64,000 bases of DNA, taken from Desulfospira joergensenii DSM 10085 (GTDB lineage Bacteria > Desulfobacterota > Desulfobacteria > Desulfobacterales > Desulfobacteraceae). The position numbers were made by a program, and so were the translations under genes. The notes beneath the pieces were generated by a model. That model was given only the letters and a program-made list of their open reading frames with translations. It did not search any database and had not been told where the DNA came from. Shown here piece by piece: positions 1 through 7,726 of the stretch. Position 1 is the first letter of the stretch, and each line of letters opens with the position of its first letter. The stretch is from NCBI RefSeq assembly GCF_000420085.1, contig NZ_ATUG01000003.1, positions 124,001 to 188,000 of the forward strand, in the 5' to 3' direction.

Positions 1-1
1 A

Positions 2-862
2 GAGGCGGAACTGGACGAGCAAAAAAAACAGCTCATGGCCGTGGGCGCGGTAAAGGCAAGTCAGTTGAAAATGACCCCTGTCATGATAACCGACGGGGTT
101 TATGCTTTTCTGGATATGGTTGGATCGGTCCGGGTCAGAAATTGCCTAAGCCCCAGGGAGTACTTTCTGATATTGAACCTCTGCCATGAAATCGCCGCTG
201 AAACCGCGGCTGTCTTTTCCTGTCGTGTGGACAATTTCATCGGAGATTCCGTCTTCCTCCAGAATGTTTCCATATTTGACGATCCCGGCCTTGACCGGCG
301 GCCCGGTCCTGCCGAGCGTGTCATGCTCCTGGTCTGCGCCCTGGCCTCCATTTTTAATGAGATCCACCGCATCCGGTTAGGCAGCCACCCCATGGACCGG
401 GAAAAGAGAATCAGGACCCTCATGAGAACCCATTCCATGGATATCGGATTCAGGGCCGGCCTTGAATTCGGACCGGCCCTGGTCGGCCCCCTGGGATCCT
501 CAAGAAGACGGATCGTCACGGCCATCGGCACAGCCGTGAATACGGCTTCCCGCCTGGAAAGCACGGGCGTATCCCACAAGATTCATACTTCCGAGGAAGT
601 CCTGAACCTTCTTGAAGAGAATCTGGTCTCAAAGGACACGGCCATGATCTGGAAAATCGGAATCGCCAGGGGGATCTTTGACCGGAGGGACACGGAAAAA
701 TCCCTCTCTTTTTTCAAATTTTACAGGGAGTACTTTCACCTGGATCAGCAGGTGGTGGAGGAAAATACCAATGCATGCTACAAGGAATTTTCCCGGGAGC
801 TGACCTATTTTATTCAATGCATCCCGGGTTCTGAAAGCACAAGGGTCTGTGCGGGGATTTGA
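2..862 (+). CDS. Class III adenylate/guanylate cyclase, C-terminal part (5' truncated by window edge)
   Basis: The reading frame is open from the first codon of the window, so this is the C-terminal part of a longer protein; the ATG at 35 is probably internal. The sequence shows class III cyclase catalytic motifs. A metal-site strand reads FLDMVGS where the family has F-D-[IL]-x-[GN]-[FS]. A VDNFIGDSVF segment follows, then a GLEFGPALVG strand, then IGTAVNTASRLEST, which corresponds to the family's IGD-x-VN-x-A-x-RLE motif. In that last motif the usual Asp is Thr, which may alter activity or nucleotide choice. By family knowledge it would make cAMP or cGMP from ATP or GTP. The missing N-terminus probably holds a sensor domain. 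Cyclase family is well supported; substrate is not determinable. Confidence 0.8.
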   Translation, partial: EAELDEQKKQLMAVGAVKASQLKMTPVMITDGVYAFLDMVGSVRVRNCLSPREYFLILNLCHEIAAETAAVFSCRVDNFIGDSVFLQNVSIFDDPGLDRRPGPAERVMLLVCALASIFNEIHRIRLGSHPMDREKRIRTLMRTHSMDIGFRAGLEFGPALVGPLGSSRRRIVTAIGTAVNTASRLESTGVSHKIHTSEEVLNLLEENLVSKDTAMIWKIGIARGIFDRRDTEKSLSFFKFYREYFHLDQQVVEENTNACYKEFSRELTYFIQCIPGSESTRVCAGI

Positions 863-957
863 CCCCTGCATGATGGGCAAATCCCTTGAACTTGGAATCT
901 AATTTTTCTATAGTGGACGAATACATGGAATGAATAGCAAGGACAATTTAAGGTCAT

Positions 958-1674
958 ATGGAATTTTTTTCGGGAATAAAATACAATTTAAAAGGTTTGG
1001 GCCTGGCCATGAAAACGCCTTCTCTTCTCATGCTGGGCCTGCTTCGTTTTCTGGTGATCCTGCTCCTGACCCTCTCCCTGGTCGGCCTGATCCTGCTCTG
1101 GCACGATCAGATTCTCTCCATGATATGGAAGGCGCCTGAATCAGGGTGGCTGGTCTATATCTGGAAGATTGCCTCATGGATTTTAACCCTGTTTCTGGCC
1201 GGGATTGCCATGGTCTTGTCCTATCTCATCGCCCAATTGTTTTTTGGGGTGTTTATCATGGATTACATGTCCCGGATCACCGAGAGAATGGTTCTGGGGC
1301 AGGAAAAAAATCCCGTACAGACTTCTCTGATTCAGTTCTTTCTCCATCTGGTCAGACAGGAGATCCCCAGGGCGGTGATCCCGGTCATCATCAGTCTTCT
1401 GATCATGATTTTCGGGTTGTTCACTCCTTTGAGTCCCGCAATTATACTGATATCGGCCCTGACCGCAGCCATGTTCATGGCCTGGGACAATACCGACCTG
1501 GTTCCTGCCAGACGGATGGTTCCCTTCCGAACAAGAGTGCAATACCTGAGACAGAATCTGATGTTTCACCTGGGGTTCGGGCTCTTATTTCTGGTCCCCT
1601 GGCTCAATATTCTGATTCTTTCCTTTGCCCCGGTGGGAGCGACCCTCTATGTCCTGGACAAAGAAAGCAGATAA
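958..1674 (+). CDS. EI24/CysZ-like multi-pass membrane protein
   Basis: This is a 238-residue very hydrophobic protein with about five to six membrane segments, near residues 22-48, 65-95, 135-165 and 200-230. Length and pattern fit the EI24 domain family, which includes the sulfate permease CysZ. The long amphipathic loop containing MDYMSRITERMVLG is typical of that family. The start at 958 has AAGG just upstream. A sulfate-uptake role is possible but cannot be assigned from sequence, because many EI24 proteins are uncharacterised. It follows the cyclase by about 95 bases and precedes the CULT-domain gene by 12 bases, so it may be cotranscribed with the latter. Confidence 0.7.
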   Translation: MEFFSGIKYNLKGLGLAMKTPSLLMLGLLRFLVILLLTLSLVGLILLWHDQILSMIWKAPESGWLVYIWKIASWILTLFLAGIAMVLSYLIAQLFFGVFIMDYMSRITERMVLGQEKNPVQTSLIQFFLHLVRQEIPRAVIPVIISLLIMIFGLFTPLSPAIILISALTAAMFMAWDNTDLVPARRMVPFRTRVQYLRQNLMFHLGFGLLFLVPWLNILILSFAPVGATLYVLDKESR

Positions 1675-1686
1675 ACGGTTTTATCC

Positions 1687-2079
1687 ATGCTCCTTGTTTG
1701 CCGCCAAGCCATCGATGAAGAGACCAGACAGGAATCTGAAACCGCCCCCGGGGAAGAAAAGGTGGTGGTCTGCCGTCTGTGCAGCAATGTCGTTACCCGG
1801 CCGGCCCATCAGACCACGGTGGATTCGGCTTTTTCCCATACCTTTGCCAATCCCCACGGTCATGTCTTTGAAATCGGATGTTTTACCCGGGCCGAGGGGT
1901 GCGTATCTGTTTCCAGACCCTCATCCGAATTTACATGGTTTCCCGGCTATTCCTGGGAAATTGGAGCCTGTTCCGTATGTGGCGCCCACATCGGATGGAA
2001 ATTTTCGCGGATCAACCCGCCCCCTTCAAGCCCGGGTCTGTTTTACGGCCTCATCCTTGACAAACTGATATTTCCATAA
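1687..2079 (+). CDS. Bacterial cereblon-type CULT domain protein
   Basis: This 130-residue protein is essentially one CULT domain, the thalidomide-binding fold of human cereblon and of small bacterial homologues. Two zinc-type CxxC pairs are present (Cys29/Cys32 and Cys95/Cys98). The core reads WFPGYSW, a short spacer, CSVC, then HIGWKF, matching the cereblon arrangement WFPGY-x-W ... C-x-x-C ... HIGWKF. Trp84, Trp90 and Trp104 are therefore the three walls of the aromatic cage. The size matches the known stand-alone bacterial members. There is no signal peptide, so it is probably cytosolic. The natural ligand of bacterial members is unsettled. No clear ribosome binding site precedes the ATG; it lies 12 bases after the EI24 gene and may be translationally coupled. 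Confidence 0.88.
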   Translation: MLLVCRQAIDEETRQESETAPGEEKVVVCRLCSNVVTRPAHQTTVDSAFSHTFANPHGHVFEIGCFTRAEGCVSVSRPSSEFTWFPGYSWEIGACSVCGAHIGWKFSRINPPPSSPGLFYGLILDKLIFP

Positions 2080-2087
2080 AAAATATT

Positions 2088-2115
2088 TTGACAATTGTGG
2101 AATTTTTTATATAAT
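2088..2115 (+). promoter_or_regulatory. Near-consensus sigma70 promoter
   Basis: TTGACA at 2088-2093 and TATAAT at 2110-2115 are both perfect hexamers separated by 16 bases, in an AT-rich stretch directly after the CULT gene. It points rightward to the small arginine-rich gene at 2257, leaving a leader of about 130 bases. Confidence 0.75.
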
Positions 2116-2256
2116 ATAGGGAAATATACTTCAGTGGTAAGCTCAGATCCTGAACTGCAAGATATGTAAACCATCCTTTCTCCATCTGCCCGGCCTAAAC
2201 CAATCATTTGGGACGAAAATATGAAAGACGAAATTGAAAAAGGCAAGGAGGTAAAA

Positions 2257-2466
2257 ATGACCCATGCAAAAAGTGTGTACATCAAACGCTCTCCGGTGGA
2301 CCGAAGATCGCCGGTTGACAGGCGTATCCTGGACATGGGCCCGGGATATCCCGGAAATCAGAACCGACAGAATCGGAGGGACAGGCGAAGGGGCTGGGAG
2401 GACCGGTACGGCTGGGAAAGAATCAGCAAATGGTCCAGTTCCCCGATTTATTCAGACCTTCCATAG
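2257..2466 (+). CDS. Small arginine-rich protein of unknown function
   Basis: This 69-residue basic protein has a tandem SPVDRR repeat near its N-terminus, a central NRQNRRDRRR stretch, then a Trp/Tyr-rich tail ending in YSDLP. The frame opens at 2221, but the ATG at 2257 has a perfect AAGGAGG five bases upstream (2245-2251), so 2257 is preferred. A near-consensus promoter lies upstream, which suggests strong expression. I do not recognise a characterised family; proteins with repeated DRR motifs occur as small hypothetical proteins in sulfate reducers. The charge could suit nucleic acid or membrane contact, but nothing in the sequence proves a role. Confidence 0.6.
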   Translation: MTHAKSVYIKRSPVDRRSPVDRRILDMGPGYPGNQNRQNRRDRRRGWEDRYGWERISKWSSSPIYSDLP

Positions 2467-2540
2467 AACAGAGTATCCCTTCAGCCCAATGCCCGTTTCC
2501 CTGCATTCCTAAAAATATTATAGAAGACCCGATTCCACCT

Positions 2541-2572
2541 CATGCTGCCGGATATTCCGTCAAGGCAGCATG
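2541..2572. repeat. Inverted repeat (9-bp stem, 14-base loop)
   Basis: CATGCTGCC at 2541-2549 pairs perfectly with GGCAGCATG at 2564-2572. It lies about 75 bases after the small arginine-rich gene and 140 bases before the CPBP protease gene. No T-run follows on either strand, so it is a weak terminator candidate or an operator. Confidence 0.4.
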
Positions 2573-2713
2573 GGGCGCAGAAGCCCGTGGCAATCCCTTT
2601 GTTTTTTATTTCCAGAAGATGAGGGTCCCATTTGAAAAAAATAACTCCTTGAAATATCAGAGCCGATCCATTAGAACTTGATCATTTGCTGAACAATGTT
2701 GAAAAAGGCCCCC

Positions 2714-3424
2714 ATGAGCAAGATGAACAAGACCCTGCACACCTGGTCCAACCGAGAGTTGATCATTCCCTATGCCGCCCCTTATTTTGCCTATGTGGGG
2801 ATTGCCTCCCTTCTCCAGGACAAGATCAGTGTTGAATTGAACTACAGCCTCAAACTGGTCATTGTCACGGCCCTCCTGGTCTGGGCCTGGCGCTGGTACA
2901 TTCCCCTTACCGGGCCTAGGAGCCGGAGGGCCTCCTGTCTTTGGGGAGTGGGTTTCGGTCTTGTCGGGCTGGTTCTGTGGTGCGGACTTTACAGACCCTT
3001 TGCAGGGGACGGCGGCGAGGCCTGGTCTTTTTCAGGGTTTATCCTGCGCATGGTAACGGCCAGCCTGGTAGTTCCTGTTTTTGAAGAGCTGATGATGAGG
3101 GGGTTTGTATTCAGACTAGCCCTGCAATGGGATGAGTTTCGCAGACAAAAGGCAAAGACCCCCCTTTTGGACGCACTTGAGGAAGCGAATATTAACGATG
3201 TCAGCCCCGGAGCCTGGAGCGTCCCGGCGGTTTTAATATCCACCGTTGTCTTCACTGTGGGGCATACGGTTCCGGAATGGCCTGCAGCGATTGTTTACGG
3301 TATTCTCATGTCGGTTTTATGGATAATGCGAAAGGATCTGCTTTCCTGCATAGTGGCCCACGGAGTCACCAACCTGGGGCTGGCCCTTTACGTTTATTTC
3401 ACCGGCAGCTGGGCCCTGTGGTAG
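2714..3424 (+). CDS. CPBP family intramembrane metalloprotease (CAAX protease-related)
   Basis: This is a 236-residue membrane protein with the three conserved CPBP motifs: EELMMR (Glu124-Glu125, Arg129), FTVGH (His184) and HGVTN (His216, Asn220). Hydrophobic segments lie near residues 17-36, 45-63, 75-92, 107-123, 170-184 and 195-232. By family knowledge these glutamic-type proteases cut within membranes. Its size and motifs resemble the subgroup annotated as CAAX prenyl protease-related and linked to exosortase/PEP-CTERM or polysaccharide loci, but no exosortase is visible here. An in-frame ATG also occurs at 2696; 2714 has an AAAAAGG upstream and is preferred weakly. It precedes the sugar epimerase by 34 bases and may share a transcript. 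Confidence 0.8.
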   Translation: MSKMNKTLHTWSNRELIIPYAAPYFAYVGIASLLQDKISVELNYSLKLVIVTALLVWAWRWYIPLTGPRSRRASCLWGVGFGLVGLVLWCGLYRPFAGDGGEAWSFSGFILRMVTASLVVPVFEELMMRGFVFRLALQWDEFRRQKAKTPLLDALEEANINDVSPGAWSVPAVLISTVVFTVGHTVPEWPAAIVYGILMSVLWIMRKDLLSCIVAHGVTNLGLALYVYFTGSWALW

Positions 3425-3458
3425 AAAAAGAATTATCGGCAAAACAAAAGGATGGAAT

Positions 3459-4466
3459 ATGAAGGTTCTTGTCACCGGCGCAGCCGGCTTTATCGGATAC
3501 GGTCTGGGCAGACGTCTGCTGGACCAGGGCCACCAGGTCCTGGGAATTGATAATCTCAACGACTACTATGATGTGGAACTGAAAAAATCCCGCCTGGCTC
3601 TATTGAACGATCGGGACGGATTCCAATTCCAGCGTCTGGACCTGGCCGACAGAAAGGGTATGGAAGACCTTTTTGTATCCCATTCCTTTGACTGTGTCGT
3701 TAACCTGGCGGCCCAGGCCGGGGTCCGGTACAGCATCGAAAACCCGGCTTCCTACGTGGACGCCAACCTGGTGGGGTTCGGCAATATCCTTGAGGGATGC
3801 CGCCATTCCAAGGTCGGCCACCTGGTATATGCCTCCTCAAGCTCGGTATACGGCCTCAACACAAATATGCCTTTTTCCGTCCGCCACAACGTGGACCATC
3901 CCATCAGCCTCTATGCGGCGTCCAAAAAGGCCAATGAACTCATGGCCCATACCTATTCATACCTTTACAACCTTCCCTGCACCGGGCTTCGGTTTTTCAC
4001 GGTGTACGGGCCCTGGGGCCGGCCGGACATGGCCCTGTTCCTCTTTACCAAAGCCATACTCAACAATGAGCCCATCAAGGTATTCAACAACGGTGACATG
4101 AAACGGGACTTCACCTATATCGACGATATCGTGGAAGGGGTGATCCGGGTCATGGAAAAAATTCCGGAGCCGGATCCGGACTGGTCCTCGGACAATCCCA
4201 ACCCGTCATCCTCCCGGGTACCCTATAAGATCTACAATATCGGAAACAACCAGCCCGTGGCCCTGATGGAATTTGTCGAGGCCATTGAAACGGCATTGGG
4301 GCAAGAGGCTCTCAAGGAATATCTCCCCCTCCAGCCCGGGGATGTGCCTGCCACCTATGCCGACGTAAACGACCTGATCACAGACACCGGATTTAAACCC
4401 TCCACACCGGTCAAACAAGGGGTTCAGAGATTTGTGGATTGGTATAAGGGATATTATGAGGCTTGA
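3459..4466 (+). CDS. UDP-glucuronate/UDP-hexose 4-epimerase (extended SDR)
   Basis: This 335-residue protein belongs to the extended short-chain dehydrogenase family. The N-terminal NAD-binding motif is GAAGFIG (residues 7-13), the active-site region reads SSSVYG, and the catalytic pair is YAASK. The stretch DNLNDYYDVELKKSRL is typical of the CapI/LspL UDP-glucuronate 4-epimerase group, which inverts C4 of UDP-GlcA to UDP-GalA for surface polysaccharides. AGGA lies six bases upstream of the ATG. No other sugar-nucleotide gene is adjacent; a PseC-like aminotransferase sits 38 kb away. Exact substrate is inferred only from family resemblance. Confidence 0.85.
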   Translation: MKVLVTGAAGFIGYGLGRRLLDQGHQVLGIDNLNDYYDVELKKSRLALLNDRDGFQFQRLDLADRKGMEDLFVSHSFDCVVNLAAQAGVRYSIENPASYVDANLVGFGNILEGCRHSKVGHLVYASSSSVYGLNTNMPFSVRHNVDHPISLYAASKKANELMAHTYSYLYNLPCTGLRFFTVYGPWGRPDMALFLFTKAILNNEPIKVFNNGDMKRDFTYIDDIVEGVIRVMEKIPEPDPDWSSDNPNPSSSRVPYKIYNIGNNQPVALMEFVEAIETALGQEALKEYLPLQPGDVPATYADVNDLITDTGFKPSTPVKQGVQRFVDWYKGYYEA

Positions 4467-4851
4467 TTGGGATCTTGGGTCTGCTTGATTTTTGGTAGTA
4501 TATACAGCCCTGACATGGAAGCGAGAACTGATATCAGCGAGAATAGGTGCTGCAATATGCTTACCCATTTTAGGCATTTTGAAATCAGGTTAATCTCCAA
4601 AACTCTTGATTTGCCCAGAGTCAACAATATCCGGTAATAATTTGACTCTTCCGGATCCGCGGGCGGAGAGAAAATAAATTCTTAAATGGTCCCCGACGGA
4701 ACGTAATTTTATATACTATAGAAGAACACTCGGAAAAATATTGGTTAATGAAACAAGAAACAATTTGAGTTTTAACATAGTTTAAGCTATGTGCGCGGTC
4801 GTTTATGCTCACCAGCATTGATTTGTTAAATTTTTTCAAAAGCGGGGGTTA
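4467..4851. other. Gene-free AT-rich stretch (385 bases)
   Basis: No convincing gene was found. A short hairpin, ACATAG (4775-4780) with CTATGT (4787-4792), lies about 60 bases beyond the stop codon of the leftward gene at 4852. Base composition is visibly AT-richer than the flanking epimerase gene, so this may be the right edge of a recently acquired segment. Confidence 0.5.
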
Positions 4852-5784
4852 CTAATAATTAGTCTGTAAGTTTGCTCCAATATCGTGAGAACCACTCTTG
4901 AACGCTGTCACATAGTTAGCAGTGCATTGGAACGTAAGTGCACTTACGTTCGTCGCAAAAAATAATTTCATTAGGTTCCGCCAATCATTTTGGGTTATGG
5001 GATAATTTTTCGCGATTCGTGCGACCTGCCTAGTGTTGTGGGCAGCTACTTTTGCCTCGGTGTCCTTACTTGCGTTAGCCCCAAAATTCCCTGTATAAAC
5101 ATTCCCAGCCTCGAACAAGATGCCGCTCAGGATTTCTACGTGACGAGAGTGAACTGCGGAAGACTCAAGGTATTTTTTAGAAGCGAATTTTACACGAATC
5201 TGGACCGGCATATTGGCCTCTCTTTCTGGTAGCACCGTGTAAACCTTCACCTTCTCTGGCACCGCAATCTGCCCGTATTCTTTTTTTAAATTGGAACCAA
5301 TGGTCACCCCCGCATTAATAACGACGTTTCCGCTATTACTCAAGAGAGAAAAAATCTCCTGCTGATAGGCTACACACCCTGCATCCGTGCATCCCAAGGC
5401 TGTTTTCACTGGTATGCTATACAATCCTTTAACTACCAATTCAGACAAGTTCGCAATCGTTTTTCTTTGATATGGAGAGTATGTCAAGTTGCATCCATTC
5501 CCAACCTCACCAAGTCTCACCTTCAACATTTTCAATATCTCTATCGGCGCTTTTTCTTTCTTCCAGAGAGATTTCAGCCAAGCGTCTGTTTTTTTCAACC
5601 CTTTAATCCCTCCCACGCCCCCAATAATACGACTCTTAACATGGGATAAGTATTTTTCTTCTTCTGTGAAGGCCTTTTTCAGTGTATTAAAGTAGTCATG
5701 GATATTCCGCCAGTCTTTCGTCAATGGGACCGCAGTATTCCGATCCTTGTAGACTCTTAACCCCATTAATGTTTCAGTAGTCAT
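4852..5784 (-). CDS. Unrecognised protein in an AT-rich islet
   Basis: This 310-residue, lysine- and asparagine-rich protein matches no family I recognise. It has no signal peptide and no clear membrane segment. The N-terminal third is highly charged and probably helical. Around residues 95-140 there are cysteines in NGCN and GCTDAGC. The C-terminal part has alternating hydrophobic strands, then a His/Asn-rich stretch (AVHSRHVEI, AAHNTRQVARI) and a final LTFQC. The ATG is preceded on its strand by AAAGGGG. Codon use (many AAA, AAT, ATT) and GC are clearly lower than in neighbours, and gene-poor stretches of about 385 bases lie on each side. This suggests a singly acquired gene. Coding status rests on frame length and the ribosome site. 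Confidence 0.6.
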   Translation of the reverse strand: MTTETLMGLRVYKDRNTAVPLTKDWRNIHDYFNTLKKAFTEEEKYLSHVKSRIIGGVGGIKGLKKTDAWLKSLWKKEKAPIEILKMLKVRLGEVGNGCNLTYSPYQRKTIANLSELVVKGLYSIPVKTALGCTDAGCVAYQQEIFSLLSNSGNVVINAGVTIGSNLKKEYGQIAVPEKVKVYTVLPEREANMPVQIRVKFASKKYLESSAVHSRHVEILSGILFEAGNVYTGNFGANASKDTEAKVAAHNTRQVARIAKNYPITQNDWRNLMKLFFATNVSALTFQCTANYVTAFKSGSHDIGANLQTNY

Positions 5785-6112
5785 AGCACCCCTTTGATTA
5801 TAAATAATTGTGCAGGTTAGTATATGATGTAATTTTGAATGATATCCAACCCAATAAGTTGAAATTCCAAATTCAGTAGGAATGTTTCAGGCGAGTATAA
5901 AGGTATTTCAAAAAATCTACTTAGAGAAATAAGCATAGGCAAATTTGAAAGTGAATATTCAACTTAATTGGAGATTAAACATCTTTTGCCGACAATTGCA
6001 ACAATCAATTTTATGCCTTGTGAAATTACCTTATCAGGATAATGAAAGGGAAAGAGTTTACATTATTAAACTGACAATATACCAGAGGATCTGCCGTGCA
6101 CCGGGTTGAACA
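5785..6112. other. Gene-free AT-rich stretch upstream of the islet gene
   Basis: About 330 AT-rich bases hold no gene. On the minus strand the sequence just upstream of the islet gene contains TATACT and TATAAT boxes, but no -35 at good spacing could be matched with confidence. The stretch ends at the terminator hairpin of the next gene. Confidence 0.45.
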
Positions 6113-6149
6113 GATCCCAGCCCTGATTCTTCCAATCAGGGCTGGGATC
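6113..6149 (-). terminator. Strong hairpin after the calcium-loop gene
   Basis: A perfect 16-bp stem (6113-6128 with 6134-6149) has a five-base loop and lies 22 bases beyond the stop codon of the leftward gene at 6171. The T-run is poor on the minus strand (TGTTC), so termination may be partial. It is the only strong secondary structure between the two genes. Confidence 0.65.
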
Positions 6150-6170
6150 GAATGAAAATCTATGTCCCCT

Positions 6171-7322
6171 TCAGACGGTGAGATCCAGCTGCTGGACGGT
6201 TTTAACCTGTCCCTCTTCGGTCAGGGCGACTCCGGTGCTTGTGATCTGCCCCAGGGAAGTGCCGTTTGAACTTTTGAGCTGGAATTCGGAACTCACCGAT
6301 CCCAGGTGAATGGCTCCGATGCCGGTCTCGGAAAGCTTCTTCAATACATTTTCCCCGGAGTCTTCCTGGATCCAGACCATCAGATCCTCGTATACGGCAT
6401 CGTTTTCATCGATCCAGTGATTATTGTCCTTATCGTAAAAGGAAAGCTCCTGAAATCCGTTACCCGTGGAAGGTCCGAAAAGCTCTTTGCCGTTGTTGAT
6501 CTTGCCGTCCCGGTTCAGGTCCAGGGCCAGGAAACCGCTGCCCTGTTTGAGCCGGGCAATCTGTTCCTCCTGGCCGTCTCCATCCAGATCAAAGGCCATT
6601 TTTTCATCGCTCAGTTCGGCCGAGGTGCCTGAATAATTGATCACCAGGGGATCCACAATGCGGAAAGTTTCAGTGATTGCGCTGGTGGTTTCCCGCTCCA
6701 TAAGGACATCCAGGGAAAAATCGATCTTTCGACCGTCAGCGGTTTGAATGATCCCGGAGGCCTGGACCTGGGTTTTTTCTTTCTCGTGCAGGGTAAATCG
6801 GTTGATCCGGTTATCAGAGGCAGACATCTGTTCCGGCCTCAGGGCTGCCGCCTTGGCCCTGAGTTCAGAGGCCATGGATGTATAGATGGAGAACCTTTTA
6901 TCCGTGATGTGCCCGGACGGAGTCTGGAGAAGGGACGGCTCAAGTATCTGGGTTGACATCCGGGTCTGCCGGGTCACGTCCCGGCTCTCAAATGCGTTGA
7001 CCAGCCAGTCAATGGCATTTGCAGCCCACTCAAAAACCGATGCCGCGTAAAGATTTTTTTCCAGGTCGTCGTCCCCTGAGGCCTCCTCTGACTCCCTGGT
7101 GGTCCGGGCGGATGCGGTCCGGGCCTCGTCCCCGATGTCAACGGTATCCTGGCCGCCGGTATAAAAATAGGCGGAGGACTGGGTCTGCCGGTTTTCCTTA
7201 CCGGTGTGCCGGTCCTTATGGACGACCTGGCCGTTTTGGTCCAGGGAATAAAGTGTGTTTTCCGATGAATGACTTAGCTGGGATGAGCTGGCATAGTTTA
7301 TTGCCGATGACAGGATCTTCAT
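6171..7322 (-). CDS. Protein with EF-hand/VCBS-like calcium-binding loops
   Basis: This 383-residue protein has three Asp-rich loops in its C-terminal half: FDLDGDG (from about residue 244), LDLNRDGKINNGKELFG (267-283) and YDKDNNHWIDEND (296-308). This series, with GSGFLALD between loops, is a recurring calcium-binding unit in proteobacterial proteins often labelled EF-hand or hemolysin-type. The N-terminal part is polar with many Ser/Thr and shows no signal peptide. A strong ribosome site (AAGGAGGTGA) precedes the ATG. A FliA-type promoter lies at 7388-7415 and a hairpin terminator follows, so it is probably a single-gene unit. Function is unknown; a link to motility or the surface is inferred from the promoter only. 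Confidence 0.75.
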   Translation of the reverse strand: MKILSSAINYASSSQLSHSSENTLYSLDQNGQVVHKDRHTGKENRQTQSSAYFYTGGQDTVDIGDEARTASARTTRESEEASGDDDLEKNLYAASVFEWAANAIDWLVNAFESRDVTRQTRMSTQILEPSLLQTPSGHITDKRFSIYTSMASELRAKAAALRPEQMSASDNRINRFTLHEKEKTQVQASGIIQTADGRKIDFSLDVLMERETTSAITETFRIVDPLVINYSGTSAELSDEKMAFDLDGDGQEEQIARLKQGSGFLALDLNRDGKINNGKELFGPSTGNGFQELSFYDKDNNHWIDENDAVYEDLMVWIQEDSGENVLKKLSETGIGAIHLGSVSSEFQLKSSNGTSLGQITSTGVALTEEGQVKTVQQLDLTV

Positions 7323-7387
7323 TTGGGTTCACCTCCTTGTGAAATATCTGAAGCCTGGAGTTTGGATTTCCTCCACTGGTGAATAAT

Positions 7388-7415
7388 GAATCGGCTGGAT
7401 TCAAGAAAACCTTTA
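7388..7415 (-). promoter_or_regulatory. Candidate sigma28 (FliA-type) promoter
   Basis: On the minus strand, TAAAGGTTT (plus 7407-7415) is followed after 11 bases by GCCGATTC (plus 7388-7395). The flagellar sigma28 consensus is TAAAGTTT-N11-GCCGATAA, so the match is close apart from one inserted G in the -35 element and two changes at the end of the -10. It lies 66 bases upstream of the start codon of the calcium-loop protein gene. Confidence 0.5.
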
Positions 7416-7726
7416 AACACATTGCGATATAAAATTTATTATTGTGTTATTGAAGGAAAAACTAAATTATGGAATGGAACTCTTTGGAATAAAAGGGATT
7501 TTAAAAAGTCTATTTTTTTGAGAAACCGATTGTTTGTACTCAAAATTCGCCGGTGGAAAGCCAGAGAATCAGGCCGGGCCAGGGATTCAATGGGCTGAAT
7601 AGATTTTTTACAGGGAGTTCAAAATTTTAAGAACGACCGGTCCGGGATATGGAAAAAACAGGGGGGATTTCTATTTTCCATACCCCGGTCTGGTCCTATG
7701 CCGGGGTGATTTTTAAGTCTTTTCCT
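7416..7726. other. Gene-free AT-rich interval
   Basis: No supported gene lies here. A rightward 70-codon frame (7386-7598) has biased, low-complexity composition and no ribosome site. The interval separates two leftward genes and contains the region upstream of the FliA-like promoter. Confidence 0.5.

Noticed and set aside
2430..2681. Rightward frame following the Arg-rich small gene
   Set aside because: It overlaps the small gene in another frame, has no ribosome site and no plausible protein features.
7386..7598. Rightward 70-codon frame in the gap before the DadA-like gene
   Set aside because: No ribosome site, low-complexity basic composition, and it overlaps the FliA-like promoter of the opposite gene.
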